The notes: a model not told the origin generated them from the letters alone. A stretch of 64,000 nt of DNA from Thalassospira sp. TSL5-1 (GCF_001907695.1 NZ_KV880638.1:186882-250881); one strand, 5' to 3'; positions 16,528 to 25,695 are shown, counted from the first letter of the stretch. Numbers and translations are program-made.

Positions 16528-17595
16528 ATGAAAAAGATTCTTGTTGCGACCACGGCACTTGTCGCCGTTTCCGGTTTCGCCGTTTCTGCCAGCGCGTCCG
16601 AAAAAATCAAACTTTCGGTCGGTGGTTACATGGAACAGTGGGCCGGTATCACCAAGCAGGATGACGCATTCGACAATAAGAATGCTTTCCAGTCCGATAC
16701 CGAAATTCACTTCAAAGGTGCAACCACCCTTGATAACGGCATCGAAGTTGGTGCGGTTGTTGAGCTCGAAGGTGAAACCTCGACCGACCAGATCGACGAA
16801 CAGTACCTCTATATCAATGGTTCGTTCGGTCAGATCAAATTGGGTGAAGACGACAGCGCAGCTGACGACATGGGCATTACTGCTCCGTCTGTTGGTCCGG
16901 TTGGTGTGAACGATGGCGACCTGACCAACTGGGTTGACGCTTATCTGCCCGATACCGTGCCGAGCTCGGGTGATAACCCCAAAGTCACCTATTTCACCCC
17001 GGTTATGGGTGGTTTCCGCGCTGGTGTGTCTTACACCGACAGCAACGAATCCAAAAATAATCTTTCCGGTGGCGTTAACAACCGTCAGAGCACAACCGAA
17101 GGTAAACCGGTTGTTTCCCTTGGTCTGACCTATGACCATGACTTTGATGGTGTTGCTTTGGGTCTGTCCGCTGTTGGCGAACATGCCGGTGAAGGTGCAT
17201 GGTATGGCCTTGGTGCCAATGTCGGCTTTGGTAACTTCACCGTTGGTGGTTCCTGGGGCCATATTGAAGACGATTATAACCGCACTTCGCGTGACGGTAA
17301 GGGCAACGAAACCGACACCTATGACATCGGCGTAGCCTACGCAATGGATGCGGCCAGTGTCTCTCTGACTTACGCATATTCCGATTACGGTAACCGTTCG
17401 ACCTCTGCTATGAGCAACGGCATTTCCCCGGCATCAACCGGTAAAATGAACACGGTTGACCTTGGCCTTGCCTATCAGCTGGGTGCTGGCGTTGCATGGA
17501 AATCGTCGATCTTCTGGTTCGATGATGACAATGACAACAATGCTGCTGACAATGACGGTTACGGTGCTGTTACCGGTCTGCGTCTCGACTTCTGA
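16528..17595 (+). CDS. Outer-membrane porin 2
   Basis: 355-residue porin, paralogue of the preceding gene. Signal peptide MKKILVATTALVAVSGFAVS with cleavage likely after ASA (residue 23), mature start SEKIKLSVGGYMEQWAG, conserved DQIDEQYLYINGSFGQ and C-terminal GAVTGLRLDF. ATG 16528 with GAGGGA upstream; the frame is open back to 16372 but those codons are regulatory DNA. The surface-loop stretches after residues 145 and 250 differ most from porin 1, as expected for loops. Independent promoter and terminator. Confidence 0.93.
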   Translation: MKKILVATTALVAVSGFAVSASASEKIKLSVGGYMEQWAGITKQDDAFDNKNAFQSDTEIHFKGATTLDNGIEVGAVVELEGETSTDQIDEQYLYINGSFGQIKLGEDDSAADDMGITAPSVGPVGVNDGDLTNWVDAYLPDTVPSSGDNPKVTYFTPVMGGFRAGVSYTDSNESKNNLSGGVNNRQSTTEGKPVVSLGLTYDHDFDGVALGLSAVGEHAGEGAWYGLGANVGFGNFTVGGSWGHIEDDYNRTSRDGKGNETDTYDIGVAYAMDAASVSLTYAYSDYGNRSTSAMSNGISPASTGKMNTVDLGLAYQLGAGVAWKSSIFWFDDDNDNNAADNDGYGAVTGLRLDF

Positions 17596-17624
17596 TCAGT
17601 TAAAAGATCAGCAATCGCGAGAAA

Positions 17625-17651
17625 GAGGGTGCTTCGGCGCCCTCTTTTTTT
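17625..17651 (+). terminator. Terminator of porin 2
   Basis: GAGGGTGC/GCGCCCTC stem with a TTCG-type loop and seven Ts. Confidence 0.9.
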
Positions 17652-17673
17652 ATGAAAACACCATCGTTTTTTA

Positions 17674-18924
17674 TTACAAACGGGCAGGGAGCGATCTTGC
17701 TTTGAAATCATCCCCTAGAAATGCCCCGAAGCGGTTAAAATCGGTGCAAAGATGCCGGACACATGGCACTGGATCGGTAATTGAGGTTTTTTCGACAAGT
17801 TCCGGGTCGCGACGATTGGGAAGGTTCACCAGCTTGTCCCTTGTCACCCTCAAGCTCCCCATACATCCGATTTGGCCATTTTCGGTGGCGTGCATTTTTG
17901 CAAGACCACAGGGGGCCGCGCAGTAATCCCCGCTAAAACTGCTTTGCCAGGCTTTGATATTTTGGAAACGCCCGTGCAGCACGTCTGCCGAAGCGGATGT
18001 ATAAACCCCGACTCCGGAAATGCCGAAAAGCTTGGTGATATGGGCCGGTCCGCTATCGGCAACAAGAACATAGTCGCACCTGCCAATAAATGTGACCAGT
18101 TCGGCAATTGTTTTGAATCCGTCAATTAACTGGATATTGTCGCTGGCCGTCATAGGGCCAAGGGCAGCTTTATAGGCCTCTTTAACGCCCTGATAGGCGT
18201 TAAGGACGACACTGATATGGCCCGTTTTCCCGGTTTTTTGCTGCAGGACCTTGATGCTTTTGGAAACAAATTCCGGCGGTAGGGTGCGCAGTGGCGAGGA
18301 TGCCAGCGGCAGAATGCCGATTTGCAGGGTTTTGCCTGTTTGTGTGGTCTTTTGCGGCAGGGGAATCGGTGAAATGTCAAATTCCTGGCATAAAACACCT
18401 TCGCAATCTACCGGTGCGATCGCGATATCTTTCCAGCCAGCCATTTCTGACAGATCAATACGGACATCAAATCGCTTAAGCATATTGGCCGAAATAAAGA
18501 GCTGAAATATTTCCACATTTTGCAATTCGGCAAAAATATCGCTCGCACGGCCGGTATTGAGAAGGCCGATTTTGCACTGTGGATAGGCTGCCTGAAAGGC
18601 ACGTAAAAACATTGTCATGCCCACACAGTCGCCTAACGCATCTGCCGGGATCAGAAACAGCACCCGTTTACGCTCAAAGGATTGTGACCAGTGTTCCTTG
18701 GGCAAAACATCGAGATGAATATCATCTGAAACAATTTTAACCGATGCAGCCCGGGGCAGGACCTGCTGGCGTAAAAGCGAGGAGACGCGGGTCAGATAAC
18801 TGACACTGCCATCTGATTTTTGGCTGATGGCGGCGGCAACATTGGGCAGGCCAAATTCAAAAGGCTGCTTTGTTTTAAACCGGGTGAAACGGGCGCGGGA
18901 CGGATGCACATTGCGGGAGGCCAA
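17674..18924 (-). CDS. Glycosyltransferase family 9-like protein
   Basis: 416-residue protein of the heptosyltransferase (GT9) type, GT-B fold. The N-domain begins after about 85 residues of leader with VLFLIPADALGDCVGMTMFLRAF, the usual IGDxVxTxP-type loop. The C-domain has CDYVLVADSGPAHITKLFGISGVGVYTSA, the donor-binding signature of GT9. The long N-terminal leader and the cysteine-bearing C-terminal part (CAAPCGLAKMH, GCMGS) are less usual. It may add a sugar to LPS or another glycan. It is convergent with porin 2. Donor and acceptor cannot be told. Confidence 0.75.
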   Translation of the reverse strand: MASRNVHPSRARFTRFKTKQPFEFGLPNVAAAISQKSDGSVSYLTRVSSLLRQQVLPRAASVKIVSDDIHLDVLPKEHWSQSFERKRVLFLIPADALGDCVGMTMFLRAFQAAYPQCKIGLLNTGRASDIFAELQNVEIFQLFISANMLKRFDVRIDLSEMAGWKDIAIAPVDCEGVLCQEFDISPIPLPQKTTQTGKTLQIGILPLASSPLRTLPPEFVSKSIKVLQQKTGKTGHISVVLNAYQGVKEAYKAALGPMTASDNIQLIDGFKTIAELVTFIGRCDYVLVADSGPAHITKLFGISGVGVYTSASADVLHGRFQNIKAWQSSFSGDYCAAPCGLAKMHATENGQIGCMGSLRVTRDKLVNLPNRRDPELVEKTSITDPVPCVRHLCTDFNRFGAFLGDDFKARSLPARL

Positions 18925-18993
18925 AGCGGGAATCCTGTGGAAATAAACAATTTGCCATTATCAGATGATGGCGCATCACCAGAGCGGCTGACA

Positions 18994-19617
18994 TTAAGTG
19001 GCGAAGCCGATTCCGGCAATACCGCAAATTGGTTTTTGATCCAGCCGTTGTAAATGTGCAAAATCAATGCCGCCCATCGCATAAACGCCAATTTGGTTAC
19101 GGGCTGCCAATTGTGCCATTCGTCCAAAGTCTTTGGCGGATAAATGCGGTGCCCCGGGGTGGCTTTGTGTTGCAAAGACGGGCGAGATAATGGCGGCGTC
19201 AATCCTGTTTTGCATTGCGATCATATGGCGCAATTGGGCCATGTCATGGATGGCAGCACTGACCAGAAGATGGTGCTTTTTTGCACACTCAAGCAGGGTT
19301 TTGCCCGTTTTCCGGGTGTAGCCGGGCATATGTAAACCATCCGCCTTCAGGCGGAGGGCCAGAGTCATATCGGCCGCAACAAAAAATAGGTGGCCCAGCT
19401 TGTGGCACAGCCGACGTAATGCCAAGGCCTGTTTGTCCCGGTCGGGGGCATGATAATGGCGGAAAACAAGGCTGCTGCCCAGGGGGAGTTTTTGGAGGGC
19501 CGGGGCTGGATCTGGCAGTCTTTTATCGTCGCTCATCACCATAACAGGCGACAGTCGGTGATTTGGCGCGTTACGTAAATTGAGTTGCCAGGCGAGCTTT
19601 GCTAGTTTGGGCTCCAT
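18994..19617 (-). CDS. Thiamine phosphate synthase-like (ThiE/TenI) protein
   Basis: TIM-barrel protein of the ThiE/TenI family, 207 residues from the ATG at 19617 (AAGGACG upstream). It shows ADGLHMPG where ThiE has DGVHLGQ, then AIISPVFATQSHPGAPHLSAKDF, matching the GPxFxTxTKxxxxPxG loop only loosely, and YAMGGID near the phosphate-binding end. The departures at substrate-contact motifs make true ThiE activity uncertain. It is divergent from the PLP homeostasis gene with 46 bp between the starts. Confidence 0.7.
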   Translation of the reverse strand: MEPKLAKLAWQLNLRNAPNHRLSPVMVMSDDKRLPDPAPALQKLPLGSSLVFRHYHAPDRDKQALALRRLCHKLGHLFFVAADMTLALRLKADGLHMPGYTRKTGKTLLECAKKHHLLVSAAIHDMAQLRHMIAMQNRIDAAIISPVFATQSHPGAPHLSAKDFGRMAQLAARNQIGVYAMGGIDFAHLQRLDQKPICGIAGIGFAT

Positions 19618-19663
19618 TATGTTGTAACGTCCTTTTGGGCACTGAACCGGAATTTCGCATATC

Positions 19664-20377
19664 ATGAGCGATCATAACGAGTCATCTGGCGATGTCGATA
19701 TCGCTGCCAATCTTGCCACGATCCAGCACAATATCGATGAAGCGGCTGCTGCCGTGAATCGTCAAAGTGCAGATATAACGCTGGTTTGTGTGAGTAAAAC
19801 CCATGATGCCGCGCATGTTCGAGGGGCCCTTGAAGCGGGGCGGCGGGTTTTTGGCGAAAATCGTGTTCAGGAAGCGGCTGAAAAATGGCCGGGCCTGAAA
19901 CAGGATTTCTCCGATGTGGAATTACACCTTATCGGCCCGCTGCAAAGCAATAAGGCGCGTGAGGCCATGCGCCTGTTTGATGTGATCGAGACACTGGACC
20001 GGCCCAAACTGGCACGAACATTTGCCCGCCTTCGTGATGAAACCGGTCATTGCCCGGAATTGTACATTCAGATCAATATTGGCCAGGAACCGCAAAAGGC
20101 CGGTATCGACCCGGCGGATGCCGATGCCTTTATTCGGGAATGTATCGAAGACTTGGCCTTGCCCATAACAGGCCTGATGTGCATTCCCCCGGTAGACGAG
20201 GAACCAGCTCCGCATTTTGCCCTGCTGGGTAAAATAGCCGATCGGCACGGTTTAAAGGTCCGCAGCATGGGCATGAGCGGGGATTATGAATGCGCCATTC
20301 GCATGGGGGCCACCCATGTGCGTGTCGGGACCGCTATTTTTGGTCATCGCGCCTACAATATTGGCGAAAATGCCTGA
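19664..20377 (+). CDS. PLP homeostasis protein, YggS family
   Basis: Single-domain pyridoxal-phosphate-binding protein of the YggS/PROSC family, which buffers PLP and affects amino-acid balance. CVSKTHDA carries the PLP-lysine, then GENRVQEAAEKW, HLIGPLQSNK, and the C-terminal phosphate-binding MGMSGDYECAIRMGATHVRVGTAIFG, all hallmarks. 237 residues, normal. ATG 19664. The first 20 residues are a variable leader. Divergent from the ThiE-like gene, another vitamin-cofactor protein. Confidence 0.95.
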   Translation: MSDHNESSGDVDIAANLATIQHNIDEAAAAVNRQSADITLVCVSKTHDAAHVRGALEAGRRVFGENRVQEAAEKWPGLKQDFSDVELHLIGPLQSNKAREAMRLFDVIETLDRPKLARTFARLRDETGHCPELYIQINIGQEPQKAGIDPADADAFIRECIEDLALPITGLMCIPPVDEEPAPHFALLGKIADRHGLKVRSMGMSGDYECAIRMGATHVRVGTAIFGHRAYNIGENA

Positions 20378-20565
20378 ATTTGGGCTGAAACTGCTTCGTT
20401 ATAGGCTTGAATCGTTGATTTTGGCTGATATGACGCTGTTTTAAAGCCAGTCTATAAATTGGCAAATAGCCCTAGGGGCAAAGCAGGTTTTCTGCCAACG
20501 TCAATATGACGGCGCAACAGAGCTTTTGTGACGTTATTTTTTATGTGGGGCGGATTTTTATTGCA

Positions 20566-20602
20566 GGGCAGGAAAAGGATGGCTTTTCCTGCCCGAATTT
20601 TT
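20566..20602 (+). terminator. Terminator-like hairpin after YggS gene
   Basis: Perfect 12-bp stem GGGCAGGAAAAG/CTTTTCCTGCCC, loop GATGG, then GAATTTTTT. It lies 190 bp beyond the YggS stop. Confidence 0.75.
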
Positions 20603-20644
20603 GCCAGTCATCATTGGCGGGTTATCTCGCACGAATGATGATAA

Positions 20645-20674
20645 AACCGGGCAGGGGATAAGGTCTGCCCGGTT
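20645..20674 (-). terminator. Hairpin downstream of the response-regulator gene
   Basis: Stem AACCGGGCAG/CTGCCCGGTT with loop GGGATAAGGT. On the minus strand only a short TTTTAT tract follows, so termination is plausible but weak. Confidence 0.5.
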
Positions 20675-20695
20675 GGCATCCTTTTTTAAGGGTGC

Positions 20696-21391
20696 TCAGG
20701 GGACCAGTTTGTAACCGCCTGGTTCCGTTACCAGAATCGTGGCATTTGACGGGTCTTTTTCAATTTTCTGCCGCAGACGATAAACGTGCGTCTCCAGGGT
20801 ATGAGTTGTCACCCCGGCATTATAGCCCCAAACCTCGTCGAGCAGGGTTTCACGTGAAACCGGTTTGTCGCCAGCACGAAACAGGAATTTCAGGATCGAG
20901 GTTTCTTTTTCCGTCAGGCGAATTTTTTTGTCGGTTGCGGTTTCTACCAGAATTTTGGCGCTGGGCTGAAAACTGTAGGGGCCGATGACAAAAACGGCGT
21001 CTTCGCTTTGTTCATGCTGGCGAATGTGGGCACGAATACGGGCCAGCAGCACATTGAGGCGAAACGGCTTGGTAACATAATCATTGGCGCCGGATTCAAG
21101 ACCCAGAATAGTGTCCGAATCACTATTGGCCCCGGTCAGCATGATCACTGGCGTTTTAACACCTGCCCGGCGCATCAGTTTGCACACATCGCGGCCATCC
21201 ATGTCGGGTAGGCCAACATCAAGCAGGATGACATCAAAATAGGTGTCCTTGACGGCCTCAAGGGCTTCCTGGCCGCTATGGGCAACGACACAATCGAATT
21301 CCTCGTGAAGGCGAAGTTGTTCGGTTAATGACTGGCTTAACGCCGCATCATCTTCCACCACCAAAACCTGTTTACCTGTCGTCATTGCCAT
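20696..21391 (-). CDS. OmpR-family response regulator
   Basis: 231 residues. The receiver domain has VLVVEDD at the N-terminus with acidic pair, the phosphoacceptor Asp in DVILLDVGLPDMDG, MLTGAN and the Lys in YVTKPF. The C-terminal winged helix (residues 135-230) has LTEKETSILKFLF and THTLETHVYRLRQKIE. No histidine kinase is adjacent, so it is an orphan in this window. A parS-like palindrome is read in frame as PVSRETLL. Targets unknown. Confidence 0.92.
   Translation of the reverse strand: MAMTTGKQVLVVEDDAALSQSLTEQLRLHEEFDCVVAHSGQEALEAVKDTYFDVILLDVGLPDMDGRDVCKLMRRAGVKTPVIMLTGANSDSDTILGLESGANDYVTKPFRLNVLLARIRAHIRQHEQSEDAVFVIGPYSFQPSAKILVETATDKKIRLTEKETSILKFLFRAGDKPVSRETLLDEVWGYNAGVTTHTLETHVYRLRQKIEKDPSNATILVTEPGGYKLVP
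20846..20861. promoter_or_regulatory. parS: Possible distal parS site inside response-regulator gene
   Basis: GGTTTCACGTGAAACC, a perfect palindrome matching 14 of the 16 consensus bases; only the outermost pair is changed. It is 11.7 kb from parS site 3. VSRE is common at this spot in OmpR proteins, so part of the match may come from coding constraint. Confidence 0.65.
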
Positions 21392-21618
21392 CCCTTGCTG
21401 GTCCCTAAATTCCGTCTATATTCAGGCCCTGTTCTTGTTTTTGGCAATTCGAGTGCATTGCCTGTTTGCAATATAGCCGACTCTCACACTCAAATCGTCC
21501 CTTTTTCAAGAACAAACTGTTTTGGCTTTAGACATTGACGAATGAATGATCCAGCCTCATACCGACCTGATCGCGATCTTGTGATCGTGTTGGCCCCAAA
21601 TCGGTAATAACATTAAGT

Positions 21619-22761
21619 ATGACGATGACCACGTCCAAAAGCTTTTCGGCAGAATCCGAAATTTCAACAACCGAGCTGATTTCGGTTTCCCGTGCCGTTG
21701 CCGACCTGCGCCGTGGCGAGATGATCCTGATCAGGTCTGACAATACGGCCATCGCCGCCATTGCAACCGAACCCTTATCGGATCACGGGTTGGCACGTTT
21801 GCGTGCGATTGCCATTAATGCTGATGATATTGCCCTGATATTGCCGCGTGTGCGTGCCCGCGCCTTGGGGCATGAAGATGCCAGCAACGGTTTTTGTGCC
21901 CTTCAGCCGGCAAATCCCGGCCAGATTGATGGCACAACATTTGGCATTTGGGCAAACCCCCTGCTTGATATGGTCGCGGCACCCTCGGCAAGCTGGCGCC
22001 AGACTGAAGCGGGCGAGGATGCCGCCATTCGCCTGGCAAAGCTGGCGCGTTTGCTCCCGGCGATTGTGACGGTGCCTGTCGATGCAGCCCGGGTCGCGGA
22101 ATTTGCCGCCGCTGAAAACCTGTTGTTGCTGGAGGCAGGCATTATTAACGGATACGAAGACGCCGCCGCCGGTTCCCTACGCCAGGTTAGCGATGCCCGC
22201 GTGCCGCTGGAAAATGCGGAAAATACCCGTGTGGTGGCCTTTCGCCCAGCGGATGGCGGGCAGGAACATATCGCCATCATTATCGATGAACCTGCCGCTG
22301 ATGAACCTGTTTTGGTGCGTCTGCATTCGGAATGTTTTACCGGCGATCTGATTGGGTCGCTGCGCTGTGATTGCGGCCCGCAATTGCGCGGAGCCATTGC
22401 CGAAATTTCGGCTGGCGGCAAAGGTGGCATTGTTTTGTATTTGCGTCAGGAAGGGCGCGGCATTGGCCTGGTCAATAAATTACGTGCCTATGCCCTGCAG
22501 GATCGTGGCTTTGATACGCTTGATGCCAATGAAGAACTTGGTTTTGATGCCGATGAACGGGTTTATCGCCCGGCAGCCGAAATGTTGCGCCAGCTTGGCT
22601 ATTCCACCGTTCGGATTTTGACCAATAACCCCGAAAAGATGCGCGGTCTGGAAAATTGGGGCGTGAGCATCCGTGAACGTGTACCCCACAAATTTCCGTC
22701 TAACGGCCATAATGCGTTTTATCTGAAAACCAAAAAAGATCGGGCAGGGCACCTGTTTTAG
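21619..22761 (+). CDS. ribA: GTP cyclohydrolase II with degenerate RibB-like N-terminus
   Basis: Opens GTP in the first step of riboflavin synthesis. The C-terminal half (from about residue 180) is canonical RibA: RLHSECFTGDLIGSLRCDCGPQL with the three zinc cysteines, YLRQEGRGIGL, and NNPEKMRGLENWG. The N-terminal 170 residues align with the outline of the RibB (DHBP synthase) domain, as in bifunctional RibBA, yet the DDEDREN-type catalytic acidic motif is missing (RRGEMILIRSDNT instead). So only the cyclohydrolase activity is expected. 380 residues. Divergent from the response regulator. Confidence 0.93.
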   Translation: MTMTTSKSFSAESEISTTELISVSRAVADLRRGEMILIRSDNTAIAAIATEPLSDHGLARLRAIAINADDIALILPRVRARALGHEDASNGFCALQPANPGQIDGTTFGIWANPLLDMVAAPSASWRQTEAGEDAAIRLAKLARLLPAIVTVPVDAARVAEFAAAENLLLLEAGIINGYEDAAAGSLRQVSDARVPLENAENTRVVAFRPADGGQEHIAIIIDEPAADEPVLVRLHSECFTGDLIGSLRCDCGPQLRGAIAEISAGGKGGIVLYLRQEGRGIGLVNKLRAYALQDRGFDTLDANEELGFDADERVYRPAAEMLRQLGYSTVRILTNNPEKMRGLENWGVSIRERVPHKFPSNGHNAFYLKTKKDRAGHLF

Positions 22762-22797
22762 ATCATCCCTGATGGTTTTTTACGGAACGATTTTTCC

Positions 22798-22829
22798 CAT
22801 CCCGGCAGCTTCTGCCGGGATGTTTTTTT
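22798..22829 (+). terminator. ribA terminator
   Basis: Perfect 11-bp stem CATCCCGGCAG/CTGCCGGGATG, three-base loop, seven Ts. Confidence 0.92.
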
Positions 22830-22953
22830 GCCAGCAGCCCTCGCGGCATTGTCAGCTTAAAAGGACCCGTATTTTAGCGATTTTTTGCCTGAAAACAGCC
22901 AGAATCAATTTTGGCATCCTGATTGCATACCTATTGGCAAGAGGAGGACTGCG

Positions 22954-24411
22954 ATGTCGATAGGTGCAGATTGGCGGCAAATTTCGCCCGGTGCGGGGGC
23001 GCAAACGGCAAATGGCGCGCAACAGGGCGCAGCCAAAACCGGTGGCGTGGCCCAAAAAACGGCAGAAAAGGAGGATTCCGGCGGGTTCTCCAGCTTCCTG
23101 TTTGGCGAAGACGGCTTTGATTTTGGTGACATCATTGATGTGATCAATCCGCTGCAACATATTCCTGTTGTCGGCGCGCTCTATCGTGAATTGACCGGGG
23201 ATCAGATCGGTAATGGGGCCCGTGTTGTTGGCGGGGGCCTGTTTGGCGGTATTTTTGGTCTGGCGGGTGCTGCTATTGACGCCGCCGTTGACGGTTTTAC
23301 CGGCGAGGATACCGGCGCGCACGTTCTGGCCCTGTTTGAAGGTGATGACGATAAGACTGACCCGGCTGCCGCAACTGCGGTTGCGCAAAATGACAGCGCC
23401 AATCCTGGCGCATCTGGCACGGCCAAAGATGGCAGCACTGGTAACGGTTTGATTTTCCCCTGGTCGGTGGGGGATACATCACTGGCGTCGGTGATGGCCG
23501 AGGATGAGACAACGGCGCAAAATACCGTGGCAACGGCATCCTCCCTGCCGTTTGATACGGCAAATTCCGGCCGCAAAAGTGTGGCGGAAAATATTGCCCA
23601 ATCGGCACCCGCAGTCTCAAATGCCGCAGGGATAGCACCGACACAGACTTCATTTGCGCGCGCGTCTGCTGTGCAGTCAGTGCAGGAAAATACGCCGGAA
23701 CCCGAAAACCCGTTTGAAAAAGGGGCTGTTCGCGCGGCTCAAACGGCAGACCCGGCAGAACTTGCCGTGACCCTGGCCCGCGCCGGGCATAGCGATTACG
23801 CATCGCGTCTGGCAGCGAAGCGCGACACAGGGACTGTTTCGTCGCGTTCGGCCGGCAGTGTTCATGTCAATTACGCCAAGGGGGCAACCGTTTGGCAACG
23901 GGCGGAAAATAACGGGCGTGTTTCAGGCCCGTCCTTTGGCGGGGATATTCAGGGTGAGTTGATCCAGGCGCGTTCCCAGCAGGATAGAGCCAGCGCTGAA
24001 AACATGAACCCGGCCCTGATGACAGATGCCGCGATGCGTGATGATCTTCAGTCTGGTCCGGTTCTTTCACCTGCGGAAATGGCGGCACGGTTTAATTCGG
24101 CCCTGGGTCTGGCACCGGCTGGTACCGGTGGTGAAACCAGCGCGTCATCCTATAAGGCAAATGGCAATAATCGCGTTTCGGCCAATGCGGCAAATCGGGT
24201 GGGGGCTGATCATATCTCGCAAGATATTGCATCTGATAACGCGGCATCCAAAAATGTTGCCACGGCCGAAGAACATCCGCTTGTTCGCGAAGCCGAACAG
24301 CACAATGCCGGTCAGGCCCCGGTGGGGGCATGGTTTAGCCAGACCATGATGGATGGTTTGCAGAAATATCAGGCCATGCAAAAACGCCAGCATAGCCAGG
24401 GTTCGATTTGA
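22954..24411 (+). CDS. Unrecognised 485-residue protein with glycine-rich hydrophobic domain
   Basis: I do not recognise a named family. The ATG at 22954 has an ideal GAGGAGG seven bases before it. Residues 1-45 are polar, Ala/Gly/Gln-rich; 50-130 form the only ordered-looking part: FGDIIDVINPLQHIPVVG, YRELTGDQIG, then a glycine-zipper hydrophobic stretch (GGGLFGGIFGLAGAAIDAA) and FTGEDTGAHVLALF. Residues 130-450 are low-complexity, Ala/Ser/Asn/Asp-rich and probably disordered; the C-terminus is an amphipathic helix (WFSQTMMDGLQKYQAMQ). No signal peptide. I recall similar INPLQHIPVV segments in other alphaproteobacterial hypotheticals, but this is memory, not a search. Monocistronic between two terminators. 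Confidence 0.8.
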   Translation: MSIGADWRQISPGAGAQTANGAQQGAAKTGGVAQKTAEKEDSGGFSSFLFGEDGFDFGDIIDVINPLQHIPVVGALYRELTGDQIGNGARVVGGGLFGGIFGLAGAAIDAAVDGFTGEDTGAHVLALFEGDDDKTDPAAATAVAQNDSANPGASGTAKDGSTGNGLIFPWSVGDTSLASVMAEDETTAQNTVATASSLPFDTANSGRKSVAENIAQSAPAVSNAAGIAPTQTSFARASAVQSVQENTPEPENPFEKGAVRAAQTADPAELAVTLARAGHSDYASRLAAKRDTGTVSSRSAGSVHVNYAKGATVWQRAENNGRVSGPSFGGDIQGELIQARSQQDRASAENMNPALMTDAAMRDDLQSGPVLSPAEMAARFNSALGLAPAGTGGETSASSYKANGNNRVSANAANRVGADHISQDIASDNAASKNVATAEEHPLVREAEQHNAGQAPVGAWFSQTMMDGLQKYQAMQKRQHSQGSI

Positions 24412-24463
24412 TCCGAAATGCCAATGGTCTTGGGATAATACAAATCTGAAGAGCCTGGATACA

Positions 24464-24500
24464 AAAATGGCCCGGTTCCGCAAGGAGACCGGGCCATTTT
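24464..24500. terminator. Bidirectional terminator
   Basis: 13-bp stem AAAATGGCCCGGT/ACCGGGCCATTTT. The A- and T-rich bases allow it to serve both the unrecognised gene (plus) and trpS (minus). Confidence 0.9.
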
Positions 24501-24514
24501 CGATTTAAGGCAAT

Positions 24515-25516
24515 TTAACGGTTCAGAAAACCGACAACTTCCTTCACATCACGCAGGATCGGCTGGGCGATGGCATCGGCGCGTTCTGCCCCCTTCGCCA
24601 GAACCGCATCGATATAGGCCGGATCGTTTTTCAAGCGGGCCATTTCTTCGGTAATCGGGGCCAGTTTATCAACCACCACATCGGTCAGGGCCTGTTTGAA
24701 ACCCGAAAATTGTGTCCCGCCATGCTCGGCCAGAACGTCCGCCACCGGCTTGTCGAGCAGGGCGGCATATATGGTCACCAGGTTGCGGGCTTCCGGGCGG
24801 CCTTCAAGGCCATCTGCTTCGGAAGGAAGTGGTTCGGCATCGGTTTTGGCTTTGCGGATTTTTTTTGCCAGCGTGTCGGCATCATCGGTCATGTTGATGC
24901 GTGCCATATCCGAGCTGTCGGATTTTGACATTTTCTTGGATCCATCACGCAGCGACATCACGCGGGTTGCCGGACCCAGAATCAGCGGTTCGGGCAGGGG
25001 GAAGAAATCTTCTGCCTCGAAATCATTATTGAATTTCACCGCAATGTCGCGGGTCAGTTCAAGATGCTGTTTCTGGTCTTCGCCAACCGGCACATGGGTG
25101 GCCTTATAGGCCAGAATGTCGGCTGCCATCAGGCTGGGATAGGCATAGAGACCAAGGGACGCGTTTTCGCGATGCTTGCCCGCCTTTTCCTTGAACTGGG
25201 TCATGCGGTTAAGCCAGCCGATACGGGCGACACAGTTGAAAATCCAAGCCAGTTCGGCATGGGCGGAAACCTGACTCTGGTTAAACAGAATGTGTTTTTC
25301 CGGATCAATGCCCGCGGCAATCATGCTGGCGGCCAGTTCGCGAATATTGGCGCGCAGTTCATTTGGCTCCTGCCAGACGGTGATGGCATGCAGATCGACG
25401 ACGCAATAGATGCACTCAAAGTCGTTCTGAAGCGAAACCCAGTTGCGGATTGCGCCAAGATAGTTGCCAAGATGAAGATTACCGGTGGGCTGTGCGCCCG
25501 AGAAAACACGTTGCAT
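24515..25516 (-). CDS. trpS: Tryptophan--tRNA ligase
   Basis: Class I synthetase charging tRNA-Trp. The HIGH-like motif is [13 protein letters not shown] (HLGN at residues 15-18) and KMSKS stands at residues 195-199. [15 protein letters not shown], typical of TrpRS, lies at 145-159. 333 residues, normal. ATG 25516. It is last in the minus-strand series mutS, glnD, murJ, trpS, separated from murJ by 179 bp without a clear terminator. Confidence 0.97.
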   Translation of the reverse strand: MQRVFSGAQPTGNLHLGNYLGAIRNWVSLQNDFECIYCVVDLHAITVWQEPNELRANIRELAASMIAAGIDPEKHILFNQSQVSAHAELAWIFNCVARIGWLNRMTQFKEKAGKHRENASLGLYAYPSLMAADILAYKATHVPVGEDQKQHLELTRDIAVKFNNDFEAEDFFPLPEPLILGPATRVMSLRDGSKKMSKSDSSDMARINMTDDADTLAKKIRKAKTDAEPLPSEADGLEGRPEARNLVTIYAALLDKPVADVLAEHGGTQFSGFKQALTDVVVDKLAPITEEMARLKNDPAYIDAVLAKGAERADAIAQPILRDVKEVVGFLNR

Positions 25517-25695
25517 GTGTATCGTCCATTTCAGGAATGTTCACAAAAAATCCGCATGCTCCGCCAGGTTGTGGACACCCGCCGGCGGACGAGCATACGA
25601 ACAGACGCGCGGAGTTAAGCCCCCGAAGGCGAACAGGTCAAGCAGCTTGTCGTATATCTGGCAAATTTGCCGTCCTGGGGACGGGCTCATTGGCC

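Larger units (their letters stand above)
20378..20695. other. Intergenic region with two large inverted repeats
   Basis: 318 bp between convergent genes. Apart from the hairpins at 20566-20602 and 20645-20674 I see no gene or promoter. Confidence 0.6.

Noticed and set aside
18575-18590. DnaA-box-like TGTGGATAG, and another single TTATCCACC in glnD
   Set aside because: Isolated one-mismatch copies inside genes without an AT-rich unwinding region; not an origin.
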